Shown one piece after another: positions 1 through 8,145 of a stretch of 64,000 nt of DNA. The notes below the pieces were generated by a model. That model did not search any database. It saw nothing but the letters and a program-made list of their open reading frames with translations, and was not told the DNA's origin. A program made the position numbers and the translations under genes. The DNA is taken from the NCBI GenBank assembly GCA_017935565.1, contig JAGBHK010000008.1, positions 62,001 through 126,000 of the forward strand. Reading direction: 5' to 3'. Numbering within the stretch: position 1 is the stretch's first letter; every line of letters begins with the position of its first letter. This DNA is from Lachnospiraceae bacterium. Lineage in GTDB: Bacteria; Bacillota; Clostridia; Lachnospirales; Lachnospiraceae.

Positions 1-245
1 ACATTTCTATTTTCAAGAAACAACTCTTTTTCATATGAAGTGAGAATGCATTCACCTTCCTCCATACCAAGAACCTTTCTTGGCGCAGTCTTAAATGTAA
101 AAACCACTGATGAAAGACCTTTTTCTTTCAATGAATTCAATCTGTCTATTAACATTTGATGTCCCTTATGCAAGCCATCAAATTTTCCTATTGTTAAGGC
201 TGTATTATCTAACTTTTCAAATTCCTTATTTGAAATTTTCTCCAT
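1..245 (-). CDS. ribF: Bifunctional riboflavin kinase/FAD synthetase, N-terminal part (runs off the window)
   Basis: I translated the minus strand directly: about 81 residues are present, starting MEKISNKEFEKLDNTALTIG and followed by KFDGLHKGHQ. That is the nucleotide-binding motif of the FAD synthetase half of RibF, which turns riboflavin into FMN and then FAD in the cytoplasm. The C-terminal riboflavin kinase half lies beyond base 1. The ATG at 243-245 has a GGAGG-type site just upstream. It follows truB by 10 bases, the usual Firmicute order, and is probably the last gene seen here of the nusA-infB operon. Confidence 0.9.
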   Translation of the reverse strand, partial: MEKISNKEFEKLDNTALTIGKFDGLHKGHQMLIDRLNSLKEKGLSSVVFTFKTAPRKVLGMEEGECILTSYEKELFLENRN

Positions 246-255
246 AGTGCCTCCA

Positions 256-1176
256 CTAATTTAAAAACATTTTTTCAACTTTCAAAAGCCCTTCTTTTTC
301 ATTGTACGAAAATAAGCCAACAAACTTCTTATTCGTATCATATAACTTTATTTTCTCCCCTGGGGCTATATTTAATTCTTTGTAATTTTCAATAAACTTA
401 AGTCTAAGAGCATTTCCATTATATAAATTCTTTTCGAACTCACTCTTTATATAAGCGTCTTTATATTGTTCAAATGCCTTTGTAACAGGCATAATATATT
501 CATTAATCTTTTCTGGTTCACTATTTATTATCTTACTTATTTCATCTAAGGTCAATGCATTTTCAATGGTAAAATTTGAAACTTTTGTTCTCTTCAAACT
601 CTCCATTGCTGCACCAACACCTAATTTCTTTCCAATATCGTGACAAAGAGTTCTAATATATGTACCTTTAGAACAATCTACAGTCATATATACTCTTGGA
701 AAATCAATTTTAATGTCTGTTATTCCGTTAATAACAACATGTCGTGGTTCTACCTCTATTTCAATTCCTGCTCTTGCAAGTTCATACAACTTCTTGCCAT
801 TAACTTTAATTGCACTATACATAGGAGGTGTTTGCATATAGTCACCTTCAAAACTTTTGATTACATTAAGCAATTCCTCATCTGTAAAATCCTCACGATT
901 AACTACAGTTTCTGAAATTACTTTACCAGACATATCTTGTGTATCAGTAACATATCCTAAAAGCATTACTGCCTCATAGGTTTTATCCTTATCTGTAAGC
1001 ATATCGCACAGTTTTGTACCAACACCAAGACACACAGGCAACACCCCAACCGCATCCGGATCGAATGTTCCTGTGTGACCTATTTTCTTTTGTTTTAATA
1101 TACCTCTTAATTTAGCAACCACATCATGGGATGTAAAAGCTTTTTCTTTATATACATTTATAATGCCATGGTACAT
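256..1176 (-). CDS. truB: tRNA pseudouridine(55) synthase TruB
   Basis: TruB converts U55 in the T loop of tRNAs to pseudouridine. The motif GHTGTFDPDAVGVLPV near residue 40 holds the catalytic aspartate of the family, and KGTYIRTLCHDIG is a second conserved block. The reading frame opens four codons earlier, but an AGGATGG site lies at the right distance for the ATG at 1176 (MYHGIINVYK), so I use 306 residues. The C-terminal part beyond about residue 240 fits the PUA-like extension of bacterial TruB. It sits 18 bases after nrnA and 10 before ribF, in one operon. Confidence 0.95.
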   Translation of the reverse strand: MYHGIINVYKEKAFTSHDVVAKLRGILKQKKIGHTGTFDPDAVGVLPVCLGVGTKLCDMLTDKDKTYEAVMLLGYVTDTQDMSGKVISETVVNREDFTDEELLNVIKSFEGDYMQTPPMYSAIKVNGKKLYELARAGIEIEVEPRHVVINGITDIKIDFPRVYMTVDCSKGTYIRTLCHDIGKKLGVGAAMESLKRTKVSNFTIENALTLDEISKIINSEPEKINEYIMPVTKAFEQYKDAYIKSEFEKNLYNGNALRLKFIENYKELNIAPGEKIKLYDTNKKFVGLFSYNEKEGLLKVEKMFLN

Positions 1177-1194
1177 ATTTTTTACCATCCTAAA

Positions 1195-2136
1195 TTAAAT
1201 CTGCTTTTCGATTTCTCTTGTAATATTATTAATTACATCATATACACTACCGTTAAGTACACAGCCTGCCGCTCTTATGTGACCGCCACCGCCAAAATAT
1301 CCGGCAACCTCATTACAATCAACATATTTTTTAGAGCGTAAGCTCACTTTATATTCATATACATCTGTCTGATATATAAATACGGCCACTTCCACACCTA
1401 CAGTAAGTCTTAATTGTTCAACAATGCCGCCTAAATCCTTATGTGTAATTCCAAAGAATTCCATTTCTCTTTTTGAGATTTTTGCAATAATACATTTTCC
1501 ATCAAAAACCAATATGCTCTCCATCAATGCTTTTCCAAGAACCTGATTTTGAACATAACTTCTCGCATAGAAACCTTCATCGATTATGTCAGTAATTTCA
1601 ATACCTTTTTCGATTAGATTTCCTGCAATAGTCATTGTCTTTTTAGATGTACTTTGATATTTAAACACACCTGAATCATGCACCATACCTGTGTATAAAC
1701 ATTCCGCAGTGTTTTTACTAATTTTTTCATCGTCTAATAACTCATACAACACTTCACATGCAGAACTTGCAGTATGATCAACAATATTAATGTCACCATA
1801 TTTTGTATTACTAATATGATGGTCAATAACAAGTGTTTTAATGCCTTTGTTTAAAAGTCCCGCGGCTATCCCAATCCTTTCTGGGTCTGCTGTATCAATA
1901 ACGATAAATAAATCGTAATCGTCATCCTTTACCTCGTCTAGAACTTCATCTAACCCAGCTACATACTTAAGCCTGTCACTGAAATCCTCTAAAAAGGCAT
2001 GAGCAACTATACCAGAAAAATTATCTCTGATATAGTTATACAAGCCCATCACTGAGCCAACACAGTCGCCATCAGGTCTTATGTGACCTGCAATGGCAAC
2101 CTTATTAACATTTTCTAAATAACGCTCAAGCTTCAC
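1195..2136 (-). CDS. nrnA: DHH-family phosphoesterase, NrnA-type oligoribonuclease/pAp phosphatase
   Basis: This 313-residue protein has the DHH/DHHA1 layout: HIRPDGDCVGS (about 18-28), VIDTADPERIG (about 79-89), IDHHISN with the DHH triad at 105-107, and the C-terminal GGGGHIRAAGC of the DHHA1 domain. In Firmicutes this family (NrnA) degrades very short RNAs and removes the 3' phosphate of pAp using manganese. The place between rbfA and truB is the standard one. All metal-binding histidines and aspartates of the motifs appear intact. The rbfA stop is only 3 bases upstream, so the two are likely translationally coupled. Confidence 0.92.
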   Translation of the reverse strand: MKLERYLENVNKVAIAGHIRPDGDCVGSVMGLYNYIRDNFSGIVAHAFLEDFSDRLKYVAGLDEVLDEVKDDDYDLFIVIDTADPERIGIAAGLLNKGIKTLVIDHHISNTKYGDINIVDHTASSACEVLYELLDDEKISKNTAECLYTGMVHDSGVFKYQSTSKKTMTIAGNLIEKGIEITDIIDEGFYARSYVQNQVLGKALMESILVFDGKCIIAKISKREMEFFGITHKDLGGIVEQLRLTVGVEVAVFIYQTDVYEYKVSLRSKKYVDCNEVAGYFGGGGHIRAAGCVLNGSVYDVINNITREIEKQI

Positions 2137-2139
2137 AAC

Positions 2140-2499
2140 TTATTCCTCTTCTTTTACAACGTCATCAATTAATTTTGACATGTTAACACCATACTCTATA
2201 GATTCATCTTTAATGAATGTGATAGCAGGTGTATTTCTTAAGTTAATATTTTTTGCTAATGTTCTTCTAATATAACCTTCAGCACTCTTAAGGCCTTTTA
2301 TAGTATCATTCTTTTCCTCTTCTGTGCCAAGAACACTTATATATGCTTTACAGAATTTAAGGTCAGGAGTAACATCCACCGCAACTACACTCGTCATTGG
2401 ATGAATTCTTGGGTCCTTAATTTCATTTCTGATTATATTAGAAAGTTCATGCATTACTTCAGAATTAACTCTGACATTTTTAATACTATTCTTTCTCAT
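2140..2499 (-). CDS. rbfA: 30S ribosome-binding factor RbfA
   Basis: A 119-residue single KH-like domain protein with the RbfA signatures NEIKDPRIHPMTSVVAVDVTPDLK and YIRRTLAKNINLRNTPAITF (each only partly quoted). RbfA helps the late maturation of the 16S rRNA 5' end and cold adaptation. Its start codon shares one base with the stop codon of infB (a TAATG junction), so it is probably translated by coupling to IF-2. The length is normal for the family. Confidence 0.95.
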   Translation of the reverse strand: MRKNSIKNVRVNSEVMHELSNIIRNEIKDPRIHPMTSVVAVDVTPDLKFCKAYISVLGTEEEKNDTIKGLKSAEGYIRRTLAKNINLRNTPAITFIKDESIEYGVNMSKLIDDVVKEEE

Positions 2500-4841
2500 T
2501 ATCTTGGAACCTCAACCATAATATATGCTTCTACAGTATCTAATTCAGCAAAATCATTGAAGCCTTCGAATACGAAACCACATTCATAACCTGCTCTAAC
2601 TTCTTTTACATCATCCTTAAATCTCTTAAGTGATGCCAAAGGTCCTTCAAATATCATCTTGCCTTCTCTCATAATTCTTACATTACATCCTCTCTGGAAT
2701 GTACCGTCAAGAACATAAGAACCAGCGATAGTACCAACACCTGAAGCCTTGAAAAGCTGTCTGATTTCTGCATGACCAATAACTTTTTCTTCGTATATAG
2801 GATCAAGCATACCCTTCATAGCAGCCTGAACATCTTCAATTGCCTGATAGATTACTCTGTATAATCTTACATCAACGCCTTCTCTGTCAGCTGTATCTTT
2901 TGCTGTATTATCAGGTCTAACATTGAAACCAATGATAATCGCATTTGATGCAGATGCTAAGATAACGTCTGATTCATTAATTGCACCAACACCGCCGTGG
3001 ATAACCTTAACCACAACTTCTTCATTTGAAAGCTTAACAAGACTCTGCTTAACAGCTTCAACTGAACCCTGAACGTCAGCCTTAACGATAATCTTAAGTT
3101 CTTTTACATCGCCAGACTGAATCTGTCCAAATAAGTCATCAAGTGACATTCTTGATTTAGCCTTTGAGTTTTCAATAAGTTTTTCCTTGCTATCATTGAT
3201 GAATGTTTCAGCAAAACTTCTAGCTTCCTTTTCATTCTTTGTTGAAACAATAATATCACCAGCATTTGGAACACCATTAAGACCTAAAATTTCAACTGGC
3301 ATTGATGGTCCAGCCTGATTAAGTCTTGTTCCCTTGTCATTATTCATTGCTCTAACTCTACCAAAGCAAGAACCAACAGCTACGCAATCTCCAACCTTTA
3401 ATGTACCCTTTTGTACAAGAACTGTTGCAACAGGACCACGGCCTTTATCAAGCTTAGCTTCTAAAACAAGACCTCTTGCCTTTCTATTAGGATTAGCCTT
3501 AAGTTCTCTCATTTCAGCTGTTAAAAGAACCATTTCAAGGAGTTGATCAATACCTTCTTTAGTATGTGCTGAAACAGGTACAAATATTGTACTTCCTCCC
3601 CAATCTTCTGCAATAAGTTCATACTCAGAAAGTTCCTGCTTAACTCTATCAATATTTGCTGCAGGCTTATCAATCTTATTAACAGCAACGATAATATCGA
3701 TTTCTGCTGCCTTTGCGTGGTTAATAGCTTCTACTGTCTGTGGCATAACACCGTCATCAGCAGCAACAACTAAGATTGCGATATCTGTAGACTGTGCACC
3801 ACGCATTCTCATTGCAGTAAATGCTTCATGTCCTGGTGTATCAAGGAATGTAATAGGTTCGCCATTACACTCTACCATGTACGCACCAATATGCTGTGTA
3901 ATACCACCAGCTTCTCCTGTTGTAACACTTGTCTGTCTAATTGCATCAAGTAATGAAGTTTTACCATGGTCAACGTGACCCATAACACATACTACAGGTG
4001 CTCTCTTAACCATATCTGCTTCATTTTCTTCCTCCTCACGAAGAAGTTCTTCAATAGCATCAATTTTCTCTTCTTCTTCGACAATAATATCATATTCAAG
4101 TGCAATGCTTTCAGCTGTTTCATAATCGATTTCATCGTTTAATGTAAACATCTGACCCTGCATAAATAACTTCTTAATAAGAGCAGACGACTGAATCTTC
4201 ATCTTATCAGCAAGTTCTTTGATAGTAATGTAATCACCAACTTTAATAACCTTAATCTCTTCTTCCTCTACCTTTGGAGCTGGAGCTGGCTGTTGTGGTT
4301 TATTACCATTCTTTCCGTTATTCTTGTTTTTCTTATTAAAGTTATTATTCTGGTTATTATTATTGTTCTGGTTATTGTTTTTATTACCCTTCCACTGCTG
4401 GCTATTCTGTGGATTGAAAACCTGTGTAATATTCTTCTTGTGGTTATCATCCTTTTTCTGATTATTATTCTGATTATTATTCTGGTTATTATTCTTATTC
4501 TTGTTCTTATTATTTTTATTATCAGAATTTTTGAAATTATCCTTTTTAGGCTCTTCCTTCTTAGGTTCTTCCTTTTTAGGTTCTTCCTTTTTAGGTTCTT
4601 CCTTCTTAGGTTCTACCTTTTTAGGTTCTTCTTTTTTTACTTCTTGTTTTTTAGGAGTTTCTTTCTTTGGTTCTTCTTTCTTCTTAGGCGCAAAAAAGTC
4701 TCTTACTTTATTTGCATCCTCTTCCTCGATACCACTTGCAGGTTTTTTACCTGTTATACCAATTTCTTCTAAAACTGCTAATATATCTGAACTTTCTTTT
4801 TCCAACTGTTTTGCTAATTCATATACTCTAATTTTCGACAT
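2499..4841 (-). CDS. infB: Translation initiation factor IF-2
   Basis: IF-2 is the GTPase that brings initiator tRNA to the 30S subunit. The G domain starts near residue 280, with GHVDHGKT (288-295), the DTPGHEAF switch II motif and NKID. A first IF2_N-like domain covers about 1-52 and a second about 195-260. Between them lies a low-complexity linker: about residues 54-100 are KKEEP repeats and 101-185 are Asn/Lys-rich. The linker is unusually asparagine-rich; such linkers vary widely in IF-2. Domains after the GTPase look complete to the C-terminus. A good GGAGG site precedes the ATG. Confidence 0.97.
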   Translation of the reverse strand: MSKIRVYELAKQLEKESSDILAVLEEIGITGKKPASGIEEEDANKVRDFFAPKKKEEPKKETPKKQEVKKEEPKKVEPKKEEPKKEEPKKEEPKKEEPKKDNFKNSDNKNNKNKNKNNNQNNNQNNNQKKDDNHKKNITQVFNPQNSQQWKGNKNNNQNNNNNQNNNFNKKNKNNGKNGNKPQQPAPAPKVEEEEIKVIKVGDYITIKELADKMKIQSSALIKKLFMQGQMFTLNDEIDYETAESIALEYDIIVEEEEKIDAIEELLREEEENEADMVKRAPVVCVMGHVDHGKTSLLDAIRQTSVTTGEAGGITQHIGAYMVECNGEPITFLDTPGHEAFTAMRMRGAQSTDIAILVVAADDGVMPQTVEAINHAKAAEIDIIVAVNKIDKPAANIDRVKQELSEYELIAEDWGGSTIFVPVSAHTKEGIDQLLEMVLLTAEMRELKANPNRKARGLVLEAKLDKGRGPVATVLVQKGTLKVGDCVAVGSCFGRVRAMNNDKGTRLNQAGPSMPVEILGLNGVPNAGDIIVSTKNEKEARSFAETFINDSKEKLIENSKAKSRMSLDDLFGQIQSGDVKELKIIVKADVQGSVEAVKQSLVKLSNEEVVVKVIHGGVGAINESDVILASASNAIIIGFNVRPDNTAKDTADREGVDVRLYRVIYQAIEDVQAAMKGMLDPIYEEKVIGHAEIRQLFKASGVGTIAGSYVLDGTFQRGCNVRIMREGKMIFEGPLASLKRFKDDVKEVRAGYECGFVFEGFNDFAELDTVEAYIMVEVPR
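4541..4640 (-). repeat. 15-bp tandem repeat coding for KKEEP units in IF-2
   Basis: About six copies of a 15-base unit (plus-strand core ttaggttcttccttt) lie in the linker of infB. Each encodes Lys-Lys-Glu-Glu-Pro. One copy carries a changed base giving VEPKK. The units are nearly identical at DNA level, so copy number may vary between strains by slippage without breaking the frame. Confidence 0.85.
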
Positions 4842-4859
4842 CTAATTACCTCCATAGAT

Positions 4860-5186
4860 TTATTTAACCTGTGTAACTGTATCTGGTAAATTCTTAACAA
4901 TGGAATTCGCAAATCCTTCATCAGTCACTGCAACTGAAGCTCGGGCTTCTCTACCAATATTATGGCCCAAACTATCTTTTGTACCATATATATACATTGG
5001 AACCTTATAAAAGAAGCACATATTGCTAAATTTTTTAACCGTATTTGCTGAGGCTTCCTCTGATACGATTACCAAATATACCTTGCCTTCTTTTACAGTT
5101 TTTTCAACCATAAATTCTCCACTTACAATTTTTCCAGCCTTTGCAGCCATCGACATCATCGACATTGCTCTATCATTTGATTTCAC
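4860..5186 (-). CDS. L7Ae/YlxQ-family putative RNA-binding protein
   Basis: A 108-residue protein of the L7Ae/L30e/S12e/Gadd45 fold, seen from AAKAGKIVSGEFMVEKTVKEGK followed by LVIVSEEASANTVKKF (quoted in parts). Members between rnpM and infB in Firmicutes are called YlxQ and are thought to bind kink-turn RNA. The start overlaps the stop of the upstream rnpM gene by one base. The exact RNA partner cannot be read from the sequence. Confidence 0.88.
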   Translation of the reverse strand: MKSNDRAMSMMSMAAKAGKIVSGEFMVEKTVKEGKVYLVIVSEEASANTVKKFSNMCFFYKVPMYIYGTKDSLGHNIGREARASVAVTDEGFANSIVKNLPDTVTQVK

Positions 5187-5449
5187 TATAAAATCTCCTC
5201 TTTCAAACGCTCATATACATCTTCATCAATTTTACATGACAATGATCTTTCGATTGCCTTTGTCTTAATTGCTTTTAAAAGACATTCCTGCGAATGACAT
5301 ATATATGCGCCTCTTCCATTTTTCTTACCAGTTAAATCAATTAATATTTCATCTTCCGGAGTTTTTATTACTCTGACCAAATCTTTTTTTGGTTTCATTT
5401 CATTGCATCCGGTACATTTTCTTAAAGGAATCTTCTTTGTTGTAGCCAT
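5186..5449 (-). CDS. rnpM: RNase P modulator RnpM (YlxR family)
   Basis: An 87-residue protein with the YlxR hallmarks: LRKCTGC near the N-terminus and GRGAYICHSQECL in the middle. YlxR was renamed RnpM after it was shown in Bacillus to bind the RNA of RNase P and modulate its activity; that is family knowledge, not something seen here. It lies 3 bases after nusA and overlaps the L7Ae-like gene by one base, the usual arrangement. Confidence 0.92.
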   Translation of the reverse strand: MATTKKIPLRKCTGCNEMKPKKDLVRVIKTPEDEILIDLTGKKNGRGAYICHSQECLLKAIKTKAIERSLSCKIDEDVYERLKEEIL

Positions 5450-5452
5450 GGA

Positions 5453-6526
5453 TTATTCTTCCTCTTCCTCAGCTACGCCAAATTCTCCTGCTTCTCTAGC
5501 CTGTGTTTCACTCTTGATATCAATCTTGTATCCTGTAAGTCTTGCTGCAAGTCTTGCATTCTGACCTTCTTTACCGATTGCAAGTGAAAGCTGATAATCT
5601 GGAACAACGACTTTCGCTGTCTTTTCTTCATCATTTGCAACTACAGAAATAACTTTTGATGGACTCAAAGCATTCTCGATAAATACTGCTGAGTTATCAC
5701 TCCAATTAATAATATCTATCTTCTCGCCTCTAAGTTCCTTAACAACCGCTCCTACTCTTGTACCGTTAACACCTACACATGAACCAACTGGGTCAACCTT
5801 CTTGTGGTTTGAACGAACAGAAATCTTACTTCTAGAGCCTGCTTCTCTCGCAACACCAACAATTTCAACAACACCATCCTGAATTTCAGCAACTTCCATC
5901 TCAAATAATCTCTTAACGAGTTCTGGATGTGTTCTAGAAACAACAATCTGTGGTCCCTTTGGTCTGTTTCTAACTTCTACAACATACACCTTAATTCTAT
6001 CATTAGGTTTTAATCTTTCAGATTTAACCTGCTCTGTTTCGTTTAATATACCTTCTGCTTTACCTAAATCAATACTGATTGATCTGCTGTTAATACGCTG
6101 AACAATACCTGTTACCACGTCTTTTTCCTTTGACATATACTTGTCAAATAATACATTTCTTTCTTCTTCTCTAATCTTCTGAGTAATGATGTTCTTTGCA
6201 TTTGTTGTTGCAATTCTACCAAACTCTTTTGACTTAACTTCGATATTTACAACATCACCTAATTTGTACTTCTTACTTAATTCATGAGCCGCATCAAGGC
6301 TAATCTCCATAACAGGATCTTCTACTGTTTCAACAACTGTCTTTTCAGCAAAAATCTTGAAATCACCTGTTTCTCTGTCAATAGTTACCTTTACATTATC
6401 AGCTTTACCAAAATGATTCTTGTATGCCTGAATCAATGAATTTTCAATTGCTTCTAACAATACTTCTTTGCTGATGTCTTTCTCCTTTTCTAAAATATTC
6501 AACGCTTCAATTAATTCTCTGTTCAT
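5453..6526 (-). CDS. nusA: Transcription termination/antitermination protein NusA
   Basis: NusA binds RNA polymerase and nascent RNA and tunes pausing, termination and antitermination. The 357 residues show an N-terminal polymerase-binding domain (about 1-125), an S1 domain (about 133-200, around VTGIVQRINSRSISIDLGKA) and two KH domains (GSRSKISVRSNHKKVDPVGS, then AIGKEGQNARLAARLTGYKI). It ends with a short acidic tail (GVAEEEEE), as in other Firmicutes that lack the extra C-terminal repeats of E. coli NusA. It is 26 bases downstream of rimP. Confidence 0.97.
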   Translation of the reverse strand: MNRELIEALNILEKEKDISKEVLLEAIENSLIQAYKNHFGKADNVKVTIDRETGDFKIFAEKTVVETVEDPVMEISLDAAHELSKKYKLGDVVNIEVKSKEFGRIATTNAKNIITQKIREEERNVLFDKYMSKEKDVVTGIVQRINSRSISIDLGKAEGILNETEQVKSERLKPNDRIKVYVVEVRNRPKGPQIVVSRTHPELVKRLFEMEVAEIQDGVVEIVGVAREAGSRSKISVRSNHKKVDPVGSCVGVNGTRVGAVVKELRGEKIDIINWSDNSAVFIENALSPSKVISVVANDEEKTAKVVVPDYQLSLAIGKEGQNARLAARLTGYKIDIKSETQAREAGEFGVAEEEEE

Positions 6527-6552
6527 TTTTCTTTTTTCCTCCTAATATTATA

Positions 6553-7020
6553 TTAAAAATCAAATGCTAATCTTATGATTGCTATATCTGCTCTATCAAA
6601 TGATAATTCCTTACCATCATCTATCTCAATACTTATTGTATCTTTATCATATGCCTTAAGTATTCCCGAAAAGTCCTTTTGCTTATCAATTGCTCTATAC
6701 AATTTAAGTTCAACTTCTTTTCCCATACTTCTGTCAAAGTCTTTATCCTTCTTTAAAGGTCTTCCAAGTCCTGGTGAACTTACTTCAAGAATATATGCTT
6801 CATCAATAAAATCTTTCTCATCAAGTTTATCACTCAATGCACGGCTTACTACTTCACAATCATCAACTGTGATTCCGCCTTCCTTATCCACATAAACTCT
6901 TAAGTACCAGTTTCCTGCTTCCTTTACATACTCAACATCCACTAATTCATAATTATTAGCTTCAATTATCGGTGTTACAAGTGCCTCTGTCTTTGATTCG
7001 TATTCTTCTCTCTTTGACAT
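6553..7020 (-). CDS. rimP: Ribosome maturation factor RimP
   Basis: A 155-residue RimP: the N-terminal part has NNYELVDVEYVKEAGNWYLR and VDKEGGITVDDC, then SRALSDKLDE and LEVSSPGLGRPLKKDKDF (quoted in parts), all family signatures. RimP acts in 30S subunit assembly. It is the first gene of the operon that runs leftward to ribF. AGGAGG lies a few bases before the ATG, and a TATAAT-like -10 (7038-7043, minus strand) lies just upstream, overlapping the trailing bases of the tRNA-Glu terminator. Confidence 0.95.
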   Translation of the reverse strand: MSKREEYESKTEALVTPIIEANNYELVDVEYVKEAGNWYLRVYVDKEGGITVDDCEVVSRALSDKLDEKDFIDEAYILEVSSPGLGRPLKKDKDFDRSMGKEVELKLYRAIDKQKDFSGILKAYDKDTISIEIDDGKELSFDRADIAIIRLAFDF

Positions 7021-7045
7021 ATTTCCTCCTTGCTCTCATTATACA

Positions 7046-7077
7046 AAATCGAGTGGACTGTAAAGTCCACTCGATTT
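7046..7077 (-). terminator. Perfect 14-bp terminator hairpin after tRNA-Glu
   Basis: The arms 7046-7059 and 7064-7077 are perfect complements with a 4-base loop. On the minus strand the hairpin is followed by TTTTGTAT. It lies 29 bases beyond the 3' end of tRNA-Glu and just before rimP. The U-tract bases overlap the candidate -10 of rimP, so partial read-through of the tRNA transcript into rimP is possible. Confidence 0.85.
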
Positions 7078-7105
7078 CTAGTACATAATTCAACTTGTAC
7101 TTTAG

Positions 7106-7177
7106 CAGCTCGTACGGGACTCGAACCCGTGTTTTCGCCGTGAGAGGGCGACGTCTTAACCGCTTGACCAACGAGCC
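7106..7177 (-). tRNA. tRNA-Glu (anticodon CTC)
   Basis: The minus strand folds into a full cloverleaf. The acceptor stem GGCTCGT pairs with ACGAGCT, the anticodon stem TCGCC/GGCGA closes a 7-base loop CTCTCAC with anticodon CTC, and the T loop is GGTTCGAGTCC. The discriminator base is G and no CCA is encoded, so CCA must be added later. It decodes GAG. It has its own promoter and terminator. Confidence 0.95.
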
Positions 7178-7196
7178 ATATTAAAAGCACTTGCAT

Positions 7197-7225
7197 AGTA
7201 TACAACATAAAAAAGAAAAATGCAA
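7197..7225 (-). promoter_or_regulatory. Promoter of tRNA-Glu
   Basis: On the minus strand TTGCAT (7220-7225) and TATACT (7197-7202) are separated by exactly 17 bases, close to a sigma-A consensus promoter. The -10 ends 20 bases before the mature tRNA 5' end. Confidence 0.7.
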
Positions 7226-7233
7226 GCAGTTTT

Positions 7234-7493
7234 TTGCGCGAACTTTTGAGCCATGCTGTCCAAGAGGGTAAAAAACTCGTCGGAAGTTTACTTACGTAAG
7301 AGTTTTTTAGACACTTGGACAATACGGCGAATGCCGCGACAGTGAGTAAAACGTTAGTTTTACGAACCTGTCGGCATGGCGTAGACTTTGCTAGGAGCTT
7401 GCTCATAAACGGACATTTTCTGACATATTTATATACGGCGAATGCCGCGACAGTGAGTAAGCGTTAGCTTACGAACCTGTCGGCATGGCGTAG
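7234..7493. repeat. Modular hairpin repeat cluster, copies 1 and 2
   Basis: A 23-base conserved arm (7234-7256, core gagccatgc) is followed by a variable hairpin (7257-7321, arms tgtccaag/cttggaca) and then by a 62-base conserved module (7323-7384). That module begins tacggcgaatgccgcgacag, ends ctgtcggcatggcgtag, and forms a long imperfect hairpin with an inner gtaaaac/gttttac stem. A second copy of the module is at 7434-7493, where the inner stem has changed to gtaagc/gcttac, which keeps pairing. The 49 bases between them match the right half of the variable hairpin in copy 3 near 8070-8110. No open frame fits; it resembles a non-autonomous structured repeat. The 109 bases after it (7494-7602) show nothing I can name. 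Confidence 0.8.
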
Positions 7494-7602
7494 CCTTTGA
7501 GGCTCTGTTTTTTGACAGTTGTATAAATTTAACGACTGCACTTCATAACACATTTAGCTTCAGACCTTATTATCAAATAGTGAAAATAAATGTGAAATTT
7601 TT

Positions 7603-7644
7603 TCAAAAAAACAAAAGACCCATAGCCATACGACTATGAGTCTT
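7603..7644 (-). terminator. Terminator of the small membrane protein gene
   Basis: The arms 7615-7625 and 7634-7644 pair over 11 bases with one mismatch. On the minus strand the hairpin is followed by CTTTTGTTTTTTT. A further inverted repeat, arms 7670-7680 and 7697-7707 (ctaacaccatt), lies between this and the stop codon. Confidence 0.75.
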
Positions 7645-7716
7645 AAATGATGCCAAAACAAATCTTTACCTAACACCATTCTACGGCTACTGATAAAATG
7701 GTGTTAGACAAGCTTT

Positions 7717-7929
7717 TTATTTTAACATTCGTATTAATTCACTAATTAAGGAAAAAATTATCATTACCAACGAAACAGCTAAGAATATCATTGGTATATA
7801 TATAAATTTTGCCAAACTTATAGCATCAAAGATAAAATCCATTGCAATTATAATTACATTTATAACTAACAAAACAAACGATATGCGTAACATATTTTTA
7901 TTAATCAATTTAAAATCAGAAAATCTCAT
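7717..7929 (-). CDS. Small two-helix membrane protein, unknown
   Basis: The frame opens at 7959, but GGGAGG lies four bases before the ATG at 7929 (MRFSDFKLINK), giving 70 residues. There are two hydrophobic stretches: one around ISFVLLVINVIIIAMDFIF and one around FIYIPMIFLAVSLVMIIFSL. The N-terminus is basic. I do not recognise the family. It stands alone between two groups of structured repeats and has its own terminator, so it is probably a real single-gene unit. Confidence 0.6.
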   Translation of the reverse strand: MRFSDFKLINKNMLRISFVLLVINVIIIAMDFIFDAISLAKFIYIPMIFLAVSLVMIIFSLISELIRMLK

Positions 7930-8022
7930 TATACCTCCCATATTATAACTTAGTACCATATGTACGTATCACTACCATTATATTATATATGTCAAGTGTC
8001 GTTTTTTGACAATTGTACAGAT

Positions 8023-8145
8023 TTGCGCGAAATTTTGAGCCATGCATAAATATGATTGAAAAGTCTGCGGGGAGCTTGCTCACCAGAAGACTTTTTCAGT
8101 CATATTTATATACGGCGAATGCCGCGACAGTGAGTAAAACGTTAG
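8023..8145. repeat. Modular hairpin repeat, copy 3, truncated at the ABC gene
   Basis: The same order as copy 1: conserved 23-base arm (8023-8045, one mismatch to 7234-7256), a different variable hairpin (arms 8046-8066 and 8088-8109, about 21 pairs), then the conserved module from 8111. The module stops after 35 bases at 8145, inside the last codons of the ABC exporter gene, whose TAA stop (8142-8144) lies within the repeat. Only the left arm of the module remains. Confidence 0.8.

Noticed and set aside
4268-4845. Open frames on both strands in the low-complexity part of infB.
   Set aside because: They are shadows of the KKEEP/Asn repeats; the reverse frames are only Leu/Ile/Phe-rich.
6962-7406. 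Two overlapping minus-strand frames of 69 and 143 codons across the tRNA region.
   Set aside because: They read through tRNA-Glu, its terminator and hairpin repeats and match nothing; they are chance frames.
7603-7716. Possible sRNA or riboswitch between the hairpin repeats and the small membrane protein gene.
   Set aside because: The two hairpins fit a terminator plus a simple inverted repeat; no conserved aptamer motif was seen.
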